Source: Acidobacteriota bacterium
GTDB taxonomy: Bacteria > Acidobacteriota > Thermoanaerobaculia > UBA5066 > Gp7-AA6
Length of the DNA stretch: 42,723 bases
NCBI GenBank assembly: GCA_003222385.1
Contig: QHVV01000050.1
Span: forward strand, 1 to 42,723
Reading direction: 5' to 3'
Under the pieces are notes generated by a model, which was not told the DNA's origin, did not search any database, and was given only the letters and a program-made list of their open reading frames with translations. Both the position numbers and the translations under genes were made by a program. This document shows positions 16,420 through 23,162 of this stretch, in pieces (position 1 is the stretch's first letter; each line of letters opens with the position of its first letter).

Positions 16420-17357
16420 CTACACAAAAAGGGAAGAAACGGAAGCTCCTTCGTGGATCCGCTGGATCGCCTCCCCCAGGAGAGGCGCCACGGAAAGCGT
16501 GCGGATCTTCCGGCAACTGCTCATCGCGTCGTCCAGCGGGATCGTGTTCGTCACGAAGAGAGTCTCCAGACCGGACTCCTGGATACGCTCGCGCGCCGGT
16601 CCGGAAAAGACGGGGTGGACCGCTGCGGCGAACGTCCTGCGCGCGCCCTGCTCGCGGAGCGCTTCCTCCGCCTGGACGAGGGTTCCGGCCGTGTCGATGA
16701 TGTCGTCCAGGATCAGGACGTTCTTTCCCTCGACGTCTCCGACGACGTTCAGGACCTCGGTCTCGTTCGGTCCGCTGCGCCGCTTGTCGATGATGGCGAG
16801 CGAGGCGCCGAGGCGCTTGCCGAGCCGCCGACGTCCGGAGACACGATCACCAGGTCGTCGACGCCCATCTCGCGGATCGCGTCGAGGAGGACGGGAGCCG
16901 CGAACAGGTGGTCGACCGGGATATTGAAGAACCCCTGGATCTGGAGGGTGTGGAGGTCCATCGTCAGGATCCGGTCGGCGCCCGAGGCGGTCAGGAGGTC
17001 GGCCATCAGCTTGGCCGCGATCGGCACGCGCGGCTTGTCCTTCTTGTCCTGGCGCGCGTATCCGAAATACGGCATGACCGCCGTGATCCGCGAAGCCGAG
17101 GAGCGCCGGAACGCGTCGAGCAGGATCAGGAGCTCCATGATGTGGTCGTTGACGGGAGAGCACGTCGGCTGGACGACGAAGATGTCCGCGCCCCGCACGT
17201 TCTCGTCGATCTGGCAGTAGTTCTCGCCGTCGGAAAAGTTGAAGAGCGTGATCTCGCCCGGCGAGATCCCGAGGTATTCGCAGATCTCTTTCCCGAGCGC
17301 CGGATGCGCCCGGCCCGAGAAGATCTTGAGGTCGCCGTAGGAGAAGTTGGGGGTCAA
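16420..17357 (-). CDS. prs: Ribose-phosphate pyrophosphokinase, interrupted by a frameshift
   Basis: Prs makes PRPP for nucleotide, histidine and tryptophan synthesis. The first part (about 178 residues from a proposed TTG at 17357) has [60 protein letters not shown] and VIVSPDVGG. The frame then changes at about 16823/16824. The second part runs to 16420 with [15 protein letters not shown] and the PRPP-binding loop [20 protein letters not shown]. Family members continue PDVGG with about six residues of the type VVRARAF before the Lys-Arg, which are missing here. The break therefore looks like a deletion of about 19 bases. Since prs is normally essential, an assembly or sequencing error is the simpler reading. 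All other motifs are present. Confidence 0.85.
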
Positions 17358-17373
17358 GCGCGCGAGATTCTAT

Positions 17374-17445
17374 TCGGGGACAGACCACGGTTTCCTGGAA
17401 ATTCGTGCCGAGGCTCGATCCGTCTGGAAACCGTGGTCTGTCCCC
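17374..17445. repeat. Perfect 20-bp inverted repeat, REP/RAYT-like palindrome
   Basis: Arms 17374-17393 and 17426-17445 are exact reverse complements, starting GGGGACAGACCACGG and ending CCGTGGTCTGTCCCC, with a 32-base spacer. The unit lies between the prs start and the 3' end of tRNA-Gln. Palindromes built on a GGGGACAGACCACG core are familiar from REP-associated tyrosine transposase elements; this link is from memory of the motif. No transposase is present, so it would be a non-autonomous copy moved in trans. As RNA it would form a strong stem between tRNA-Gln and prs. Confidence 0.7.
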
Positions 17446-17449
17446 AATT

Positions 17450-17524
17450 TGGCTGGGGCGGGAGGACTCGAACCTCCATTGCCGGCTCCAAAGGCCGGTG
17501 CCTTACCAATTTGGCGACGCCCCA
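17450..17524 (-). tRNA. tRNA-Gln (anticodon TTG)
   Basis: A 75-nt cloverleaf on the minus strand. The acceptor stem TGGGGCG pairs with CGCCCCA. The D-arm has GCCAAATTGGTAAGGC. The anticodon stem CCGGC/GCCGG encloses loop CTTTGGA with anticodon TTG, reading Gln codon CAA (and CAG by wobble). The T-arm has GGAGGTTCGAGTCCTCC. The 3' CCA is encoded. It sits between spoVG and prs in the same direction, so it could be cut from a shared transcript. Confidence 0.95.
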
Positions 17525-17535
17525 ACGCTCGAACG

Positions 17536-17541
17536 ATAGTA
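17536..17541 (-). promoter_or_regulatory. Possible -10 element for tRNA-Gln
   Basis: On the minus strand TACTAT lies 11 bases before the tRNA 5' end, a fitting place for a -10 box with a short leader. No convincing -35 hexamer is found 16-18 bases upstream, so the call is weak and read-through from spoVG is an alternative. Confidence 0.3.
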
Positions 17542-17563
17542 GCGTCGGGGCGGCTGCTGGTGG

Positions 17564-17902
17564 CTAATGCGCGACTTCGTGCGCCGCCGGAACCTCTTCG
17601 GCGACTCCGGCGACTTCCTCGGCCTCGCTCTCCGCGCGGGCGGGGACCTCCGCGCGCAATCTCTCGTACTCCGACAGGATGCGTCGCTCCATCCGCTCGT
17701 GGGTCTCGCGGTTCAAGGGGTGGGCGATGTCCTTGAACTCCCCGTTCTTCTTGCGCTTGGAAGGCATGGAAACGAAGACGCCGTTGGGACCCTGAATCAC
17801 CTTCAGATCCGAAACGAGAAAACAGTCGTCGAGGACGATCGAGACGTAGGCTTTCAGCCTCTCTTCCTCCACGGGGAAGACCTTTACCTGGGTGATCTCC
17901 AT
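17564..17902 (-). CDS. spoVG: SpoVG family RNA/DNA-binding regulator
   Basis: A 112-residue protein. Residues 1-85 match SpoVG: MEITQVKVFPVEEERLKAYV, VLDDCFLVSDLKVIQGPNGV, FVSMPSKRKKNGEFKDIAHP, LNRETHERMERRILSEYERL. SpoVG proteins bind nucleic acid and affect development, capsule or virulence genes in several phyla. They also occur in non-sporulating bacteria, and no sporulation gene is present here. A Glu/Ala/Val-rich tail extends it. The ATG lies inside the end of ispE (19-base overlap), matching the ispE-spoVG-prs order known elsewhere. Local regulation cannot be read from the sequence. Confidence 0.95.
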   Translation of the reverse strand: MEITQVKVFPVEEERLKAYVSIVLDDCFLVSDLKVIQGPNGVFVSMPSKRKKNGEFKDIAHPLNRETHERMERRILSEYERLRAEVPARAESEAEEVAGVAEEVPAAHEVAH

Positions 17903-18780
17903 TGGGAACCTCCCGAAGACTCGGTTCGGCGTCGGTACTCTTCGCGGGTCAGGGTCCGACTGCGAAACACGCGAGCGTCCGGATGCCGTTCGGCGAGACG
18001 CTCCTCGGCGTCCGCCGCCGCGCCCACCAGAACGATCGCGGACCCCGAGCCCGTGATGGCGGATTCGGAAGCGACTGACCGTGCGGAATCCAGCAGAATA
18101 TTCATCTCCACACTCGTCTCTAGCACGGCCAATGCCAGATCGTTCGGGCCGAAAAACTTCCGGGACGAGTCGACTTCGAGGAACCCGGGAAGTCGAGGAC
18201 GGTCGACGGAAGAGCTGGAAGCGAGCCGACGATGGGTCGCATAGACCTCCGCCGTCGAAAGGGGAAACCGGGGGACGAGCACGAGAAGGTCGACCGGATC
18301 GGAATCGGACAGCGGTCGGACGTGCTCTCCCCGGCCCGTCACTTCCGCTTCGCCGCCCACGAGAAAGAAAGGGACGTCGCTGCCGAGCGATGCCGCGATC
18401 ACCCGCAGATCCTGGTCGCTCAGACGGGCGTCCCAGAGCCGCGCGAGGAGCGCGAGCGCGCGGGCGGCGTCGGAGCTGCCTCCTCCCAGACCCGCGCCGG
18501 CGGGGATCCTCTTCTCCAGCCGGATCGCGGCGTCGGCCGGCTGGCCGAGCCGGTTCGCCAGGGCCCGCCCGGCCCGGACGACGAGGTTGGATTCATCCGA
18601 CGGAGCCGGAAGCCCTTCGCACGAGAACGTGAGATCGCCATCGCCCGATTCGACCTCGATCGTGTCCGCGAGGTCGATCGCGACGACACGCGATCGGATC
18701 TCGTGGTATCCGTCGGAGCGGTAACCGCCGACCCGGAGCTCCCGGTTGATCTTCGCCGGGGCCTCCCCGGACAGCTTCAC
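17884..18780 (-). CDS. ispE: 4-diphosphocytidyl-2-C-methyl-D-erythritol kinase
   Basis: A 298-residue GHMP kinase of the MEP isoprenoid pathway; it phosphorylates the 2-hydroxyl of CDP-ME. The N-terminus MKLSGEAPAKINRELRVGG holds the family's PAKIN motif. The ATP-binding glycine loop is RIPAGAGLGGGSSDAARALA. SLGSDVPFFLVGGEAEVTGR carries the catalytic Asp region, and ITGSGSAIVLVGAAADAEER is the third GHMP motif. The GTG at 18780 overlaps the stop of the upstream lipoprotein as GTGA. The LolB-like/ispE/prs order resembles that of proteobacteria. No second MEP gene is in the window. Confidence 0.95.
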   Translation of the reverse strand: MKLSGEAPAKINRELRVGGYRSDGYHEIRSRVVAIDLADTIEVESGDGDLTFSCEGLPAPSDESNLVVRAGRALANRLGQPADAAIRLEKRIPAGAGLGGGSSDAARALALLARLWDARLSDQDLRVIAASLGSDVPFFLVGGEAEVTGRGEHVRPLSDSDPVDLLVLVPRFPLSTAEVYATHRRLASSSSVDRPRLPGFLEVDSSRKFFGPNDLALAVLETSVEMNILLDSARSVASESAITGSGSAIVLVGAAADAEERLAERHPDARVFRSRTLTREEYRRRTESSGGSQWRSPR

Positions 18781-19406
18781 GGAGAAGTCGGAGACGGATC
18801 CGCCGGCTCGCGCGCGACGAGGGTGAGCTCGAGGCGCCGTCCGGTTCGCCGGTCTTCGAGCGCGATCCGCTCCGGCCAGGGATCGAGCCGCCCGGAGTAG
18901 GTCGCCAGGAGGTCGGCCTCGGGGCGCACGATCGAGAGTGTCGCGAGGCGCGCTTGGGAGACCTCGAGGACGCCCTCGACCGCGTCCTTGCCCGAGAAGC
19001 GGAGCAACGTCCGTCCATCCCGCGCCCCGGCCACTCGCGGCTCCGCGCGCCAGACGCCCGCGAGCACGGCGCGAAGCTCCTCCGCGTCGAGCGGGATCGG
19101 CCGGGTGCCGCTCGCCTCCAGGACTCCCGATCCATAGCGGGCGAGCGGCGATCCGAACGGCCCGGAAAGGGTGGCCTCGAGCCGTCCCGGGACTGCCACG
19201 ACCGCGAGCGTGCCCGGCATCCTCACCATCCCCTGCGACATTCGAGCGTCGTAGAGCAGGCGGGCCGGTCCGAGGGAGTCGGCGCGCTGCAGTGCGTCTC
19301 TCCAGGCGTCGAGCGCCCGCCGGGAGTCTTCGATGCCGGCGGGGCCGAAGGTAGGCGTGCGCGACGCGCAGCCCGCGGCGAGAAGCAGCGCGAGGCCGAG
19401 CGACAG
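18777..19406 (-). CDS. LolB-like outer-membrane lipoprotein, start uncertain
   Basis: The first ATG (19241) gives 154 residues, but the same frame upstream is clearly coding. It contains a lipoprotein-type leader LSLGLALLLAAGC and then SRTPTFGPAGIEDSRRALDA, DALQRADSLGPARLLYDARM. No ATG, GTG or TTG exists between the TPR gene's TAG and this leader; CTG at 19406 is the only near-cognate start and leaves almost no basic n-region. The mature part is beta-rich (GTLAVVAVPGRLEATLSGPF, EGVLEVSQARLATLSIVRPE), compatible with LolB or related DUF4292-like lipoproteins. Position directly before ispE, as lolB in gammaproteobacteria, supports the call. The stop overlaps the ispE GTG. Confidence 0.6.
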   Translation of the reverse strand: MSLGLALLLAAGCASRTPTFGPAGIEDSRRALDAWRDALQRADSLGPARLLYDARMSQGMVRMPGTLAVVAVPGRLEATLSGPFGSPLARYGSGVLEASGTRPIPLDAEELRAVLAGVWRAEPRVAGARDGRTLLRFSGKDAVEGVLEVSQARLATLSIVRPEADLLATYSGRLDPWPERIALEDRRTGRRLELTLVAREPADPSPTSP

Positions 19407-19440
19407 CCGGCAGGCGCCGCGAAGGCGCGCGCCCGCCCGG

Positions 19441-19475
19441 TCCGACTCGGAGCTTGGGACTTTGGACTCCTAGCT
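19441..19475 (-). repeat. Heptanucleotide-period repeat over the TPR gene stop
   Basis: Five consecutive 7-mers (TCCGACT, CGGAGCT, TGGGACT, TTGGACT, CCTAGCT) share a GGACT-like core. They cover the TAG of the TPR gene (19470-19472) and run toward the lipoprotein leader. The copies are degenerate, so the call rests on period and shared ends. Confidence 0.45.
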
Positions 19476-21359
19476 CTTCCGGGCGATGCGGGCGAGCTTC
19501 TGCCGGACTCGGTCGGGCTCGTCGTGCTTGAGCGTGAGCGCTCGCTCCCAGTGGGCGATGGCACGGGTCGCGTCGCCCTGGCGTTCGGACAGATCCCCGA
19601 GGTGCTCCTCGATCGTGGGATCGTCCGGGTCGTACTCCTTGGCCGCGGAGAGGTAGTTCGCGGCCTTCTCCAGGCGGCCGAGCCGGAAGTAGACCCATCC
19701 GAGCGAGTCGAGGTACGCGCCATTGCGCGGTTCGCGCGCCACCGCTTTCTCCAGCAGATCCCGCGCCTCTTCGAGCCGGGTCCCCTTGTCCGCCCACATG
19801 TAGCCGAGGTAGTTCTGCGCGGCCGAATCGTTCGGCCTTCCCTGGAGGAGCTTCTGGAAGATCTTCTCCGCCTCGGCGGACGACCCGGTCCTCTCGAGCG
19901 CGGCCCCCAGTCGAAAGAGAGCTTCGCTGCTCTCCGGGAACCGGACGGACGCGTCGCGAGCCACCCGACCTGATCCGGCGAAGTCCTTGACGCGCGCGTA
20001 GACGTCCGCCGCGGCGAGAACGTCGTCGATGTCCTGCGAGGCAGCGAGCTTGCCGAGCGTCTCTTCCGCCTTCTTCTTGTCGCCGGAGCGGTAGAGAAAC
20101 TCCGCGACGAGCGCGGTCCACTCCGGTTTGTCCGGCTCCGCGGCCGCGGCCGCCCGCGCGATCTGGAGTCCGGCCGCGTAATCCTCCTTCTCCCTGGCGG
20201 CGCCGGCATCGATTCGGACGGCCCGCGCGTTGACCGTGCCCTGTTTGACGGCCAGCGGAGCGAGGATCTGCATCCCGCGGGCGTAGTCCTTCTGGAGGAC
20301 CGCGAGGTATCCCAGCTCGACGTTCGCGGCGTCGCGGGCCGGGGTCTTGTGCGGGTCGTCCCCCGCGCGTTTCACGGCGTCGTCGAGGAGCGTCTTCGCG
20401 TCGGGATAGCGGCGCTCCCGCAGCAGCTCTCCGACGAGCGCGCGCCGCGTCACGTCGTCGTCCGGGTCCTCGACGACGAGAGCGCGGAGGATCCTCTCCC
20501 CCTCGGGCGAGCTCCCCTTTTCGAAGAGGACCTGCGCGAGCAGGCGGCGGATCGCCCGATTCTCGGGGCGCTTGGCGGCGAGATCCCGTGCCCGCTTCTC
20601 CGCCTCGGCGAAGCGCCCGGCTCGGGCGAGATCGAGCGTGACCCTCTCGGGAATCGCCGTGTTTTCGGGGTCGGTCTTCTCGAGCATCTGGAGGAGCTCG
20701 AGAGCGCGGTCGAGCCGGTCGTCCTCTTCGTAGAGGTCGATGAGCGCCGCCGACGTCTCGCGGTCGGTCGGGTTGTCCTCGAGAAGGGCGCTGTAGATGG
20801 CTTCGGCCTCCTTGACGCGCCCGCTCTTGGCCTTCGCTTCGGCCGTGAGTCGGGCGAGGATCGGCTGCGAGGGCTCTCCGGCTTCCTCCAGGACGCGTGA
20901 GGCCTCCGCCGGCTTGCCGCGGGAGAGCAGAGCGCGGGCGAGAGGCGCAGCGATCGAGGGATCTCCGGGCGAGAGCTTGCGCGCGGCCTGGAGCTCCGCG
21001 ATGGCGGAGTCCAGCCGGGAGGGATCGCGCTCCGACGCCGCGAGCTCCAGCGCGCCGAGCAACCGGTGCCCCTCCACGAAGCTCGGATCGATCCGCACGA
21101 CCTCCCGCGCTTGCTTGATCGCCTCGTCCGGAACGTTCAGGTCGCGCAGGAGCTGCGCGTACTCGAAGCGCACGACGGCGTCCTGCGGGACGAGCTCGAT
21201 GACTTTCCGGTAGAGGTCGAGCGCCTCCCGGTACCGTCCATCGGCGACGGCCGTCCGCGCGCGGAGAAAAGCCTTGCGGGTGTCGCGGAGATCCGCGGCT
21301 CCGAGCGTTCCCGAAGCGATTGCGAGGACGAGGGCGGCGACCGCGAGGCGTGTCTTCAT
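19470..21359 (-). CDS. Exported tetratricopeptide-repeat protein
   Basis: A 629-residue protein. A Sec signal peptide (MKTRLAVAALVLAIASGTLG, cleavage near residue 21) is followed almost entirely by TPR helices. Examples are AVADGRYREALDLYRKVIEL, EAEAIYSALLEDNPTDRETS, AQNYLGYMWADKGTRLEEAR and LDSLGWVYFRLGRLEKAANY. Such solenoids are protein-protein scaffolds; here in the periplasm or at the outer membrane. It leads the run into the LolB-like lipoprotein and ispE, so a role in envelope assembly is possible but inferred. The ATG at 21359 is fixed by the signal peptide. A TACATT (21402-21407) upstream could be its -10 box. Confidence 0.9.
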   Translation of the reverse strand: MKTRLAVAALVLAIASGTLGAADLRDTRKAFLRARTAVADGRYREALDLYRKVIELVPQDAVVRFEYAQLLRDLNVPDEAIKQAREVVRIDPSFVEGHRLLGALELAASERDPSRLDSAIAELQAARKLSPGDPSIAAPLARALLSRGKPAEASRVLEEAGEPSQPILARLTAEAKAKSGRVKEAEAIYSALLEDNPTDRETSAALIDLYEEDDRLDRALELLQMLEKTDPENTAIPERVTLDLARAGRFAEAEKRARDLAAKRPENRAIRRLLAQVLFEKGSSPEGERILRALVVEDPDDDVTRRALVGELLRERRYPDAKTLLDDAVKRAGDDPHKTPARDAANVELGYLAVLQKDYARGMQILAPLAVKQGTVNARAVRIDAGAAREKEDYAAGLQIARAAAAAEPDKPEWTALVAEFLYRSGDKKKAEETLGKLAASQDIDDVLAAADVYARVKDFAGSGRVARDASVRFPESSEALFRLGAALERTGSSAEAEKIFQKLLQGRPNDSAAQNYLGYMWADKGTRLEEARDLLEKAVAREPRNGAYLDSLGWVYFRLGRLEKAANYLSAAKEYDPDDPTIEEHLGDLSERQGDATRAIAHWERALTLKHDEPDRVRQKLARIARKS

Positions 21360-21446
21360 GGGAGCGCAAACGCCACTGGACCGATCTTCATGCCCGCTCC
21401 GAATGTAGCACGCCCCGGGGCGCCCCAAGTCGCGTCGTTTCAGAGA

Positions 21447-21452
21447 TATAAT
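21447..21452 (+). promoter_or_regulatory. TATAAT -10 box before the HU gene
   Basis: A perfect TATAAT lies 26 bases before the HU ATG, in a 118-bp divergent gap. No clear TTGACA-like hexamer is seen 16-18 bases upstream. The predicted transcript start near 21459 leaves room for the GGAGG ribosome site, which fits. Confidence 0.5.
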
Positions 21453-21477
21453 GCGCCGCGATTTTCCGGAGGGCGCC

Positions 21478-21747
21478 ATGATCAAAGCCGACATCGTCGA
21501 CCTCGTCGTCGACCTCGCGAAGATTCCCCGCGCCAAGGCGGCGACCGCGGTCGAGACGGTGATCGAGTCGATGCGATCCGCTCTCGGGGCGGGCGACCGG
21601 ATCGAGCTGCGCGGCTTCGGCGTCTTCCAGGTCAAGCGCCGCAAGCGCGGCATCGGGCGCAATCCCAAAACCGGCGTGGAGGTGACGATCCCGCCCGGCA
21701 ACACGATTCGATTCAAGCCGGGCAAGGACTTGCGCGACCTGCCGTAG
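21478..21747 (+). CDS. HU/IHF family DNA-binding protein
   Basis: An 89-residue protein of normal HU length. The N-terminal helices are MIKADIVDLVVDLAKIPRAK, followed by VETVIESMRSALGAGDRIEL and the signature RGFGVFQVKRRKRGIGRNPK. The beta-arm Pro is in GRNPKTGVEVTIPPGNTIRF. HU bends and compacts DNA; IHF-like members bind specific sites. Basic arm residues are kept. The ATG at 21478 follows GGAGGGCGCC; an earlier in-frame ATG at 21451 overlaps the -10 box and is rejected. The site-2 protease gene follows 25 bases later. Confidence 0.95.
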   Translation: MIKADIVDLVVDLAKIPRAKAATAVETVIESMRSALGAGDRIELRGFGVFQVKRRKRGIGRNPKTGVEVTIPPGNTIRFKPGKDLRDLP

Positions 21748-21772
21748 ATCGATCCGAGGCGGACTCCACCCG

Positions 21773-22687
21773 ATGGAACCTTCCCCTCCGCCTCCCGAGC
21801 CGTTTCCCTCTCCCCCCCGGTGGGAGAGGAAGAGGCGCTGGAGGATCCCGGAACATCCGCTCTTCCATCTTCTGCTGCTTGCATTGACGCTCGTGACGAC
21901 GACCCTCTTCGGCGGGGCGGTCTTCTCGCGAGGCGGGGGACCTCTCCGCGGAGGACGCTTCACCGACGGATTCGAATTCTCGATTCCGCTGCTCCTGATT
22001 CTCGGAGTGCACGAGCTCGGCCATTACGTGGTCTGTCGCCGCCACGGGGTCGCGGCGACGCTCCCCTACTTCCTGCCGGCGCCGATTCCGAACCTGATCG
22101 GAACGTTCGGCGCTCTGATCCGCATCAAGGAGCCGATCCGCGACAAACGGGCGCTGCTCGAGATCGGCGCGGCCGGGCCGCTTGCCGGCTTCTTCACGGC
22201 GCTGCCGTTCCTCCTCTACGGCGTGACCCGGGCGAAGCCGAACCTCCAGCCGCTCGCTCCCGGCTCGGTCCTGTTCCAATATCCGATCCTCGTGCGCTTC
22301 GCGCAGGATCTGACGGGCGCCGGCCGCTATACGAGCACCACGGTCCAGGAGCACCCCGCATTCATGGCGGCCTGGTTCGGCCTCCTGGTCACCGCCTTGA
22401 ACCTGTTGCCGATCGGACAGCTCGACGGCGGTCACGTGCTCCGGGCGGCTCTCGGCCGCCGTCAGCCGATCGCTTCGTACGGGGTGCTGCTCCTCGCGGC
22501 GCTTTCCGCGACGCGCGGCCCGGTCTGGGCGTTTTTTTCTTTCTTCACGGCGATCTTCCTGGGCGTGGCGCACCCCCCCGTGGAAAACGACGACGAGCCG
22601 CTCCCCTTCTCGCACCAGATGATCGCGCTCCTCTGCCTGGCCGTTTTCCTTCTGTGCTTCACGCTCGTGCCGATCAAGATGATTTAG
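21773..22687 (+). CDS. Site-2 protease family membrane metalloprotease (M50)
   Basis: A 304-residue polytopic protein. A Pro/Arg-rich N-terminus precedes the first helix. The zinc site is HELGH within LLILGVHELGHYVVCRRHGV, and the third ligand is the Asp of LLPIGQLDGGHVLRAALGRR; both are intact. LPAPIPNLIGTFGALIRIKE between them matches the S2P subgroup found in plants and bacteria (EGY-like). Members cut transmembrane segments of regulators such as anti-sigma factors. No PDZ domain is visible and the substrate is unknown. It follows HU closely on the plus strand. Its last 14 bases overlap the convergent dtd gene. Confidence 0.92.
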   Translation: MEPSPPPPEPFPSPPRWERKRRWRIPEHPLFHLLLLALTLVTTTLFGGAVFSRGGGPLRGGRFTDGFEFSIPLLLILGVHELGHYVVCRRHGVAATLPYFLPAPIPNLIGTFGALIRIKEPIRDKRALLEIGAAGPLAGFFTALPFLLYGVTRAKPNLQPLAPGSVLFQYPILVRFAQDLTGAGRYTSTTVQEHPAFMAAWFGLLVTALNLLPIGQLDGGHVLRAALGRRQPIASYGVLLLAALSATRGPVWAFFSFFTAIFLGVAHPPVENDDEPLPFSHQMIALLCLAVFLLCFTLVPIKMI

Positions 22688-23129
22688 GGGGTCCGGTCTC
22701 CATCACGAACGTCGCCGGGCCGTCGTTGACCAGAGAGACCTGCATCATGGCGCCGAACTCGCCCGTCTCGACCGGCACGCCGCGCTCCGCGAGACCCCGG
22801 ACGAACCGTTCGTAGAGCGGCCGCGCTTCTTCCCCGCCGAGCGCCCGTTCGAACCCGGGTCGGCGCCCGCGAGACAGGTCCGCGCCGAGCGTGAACTGCG
22901 AGACGGCGAGGACGCTCCCGCCGACGGCCGCGAGGTCCAGGTTCATCTTCCCGTTCTCGTCGTTGAAGACGCGCAGCCCGGCCACCCGCCGCGCGGCCTC
23001 GTCCGCGGCGGACTCGTCGTCCCCTTTTTCCGCGCCGATCAGCACCAGCAGGCCCCGCCCGATCCGTCCGACGCTTCGCCCTTCGACGCGGACCTCCGCC
23101 TCGCAGACGCGCTGGACGACCAGTTTCAT
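22674..23129 (-). CDS. dtd: D-aminoacyl-tRNA deacylase
   Basis: A 151-residue protein of normal Dtd length. It starts MKLVVQRVCEAEVRVEGRSV and holds the two active-site motifs, SQFTL in VLAVSQFTLGADLSRGRRPG and a variant NDGPATF where the family usually has N.GPVT. GEEARPLYERFVRGL lies between. Dtd removes D-amino acids and glycine wrongly attached to tRNA. It lies directly downstream of murJ on the same strand. Its start codon is inside a 14-bp tandem repeat. Confidence 0.95.
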   Translation of the reverse strand: MKLVVQRVCEAEVRVEGRSVGRIGRGLLVLIGAEKGDDESAADEAARRVAGLRVFNDENGKMNLDLAAVGGSVLAVSQFTLGADLSRGRRPGFERALGGEEARPLYERFVRGLAERGVPVETGEFGAMMQVSLVNDGPATFVMETGPPKSS

Positions 23130-23162
23130 GGACGCAGTTTCACGGACGCAGTTTCACGGACG
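23121..23162 (-). repeat. Three 14-bp tandem repeats at the murJ-dtd junction
   Basis: Three units (23121-23134, 23135-23148, 23149-23162) read CAGTTTC plus ACGGACG or ATGGACG on the plus strand; units 2 and 3 are identical. Unit 1 contains the dtd ATG and unit 3 supplies the murJ TGA. Each minus-strand unit carries a GTGAAACTG or ATGAAACTG that mimics the dtd start, suggesting duplication of an original overlapping junction. Fourteen is twice the seven-base period seen in two other junction repeats. Confidence 0.85.
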
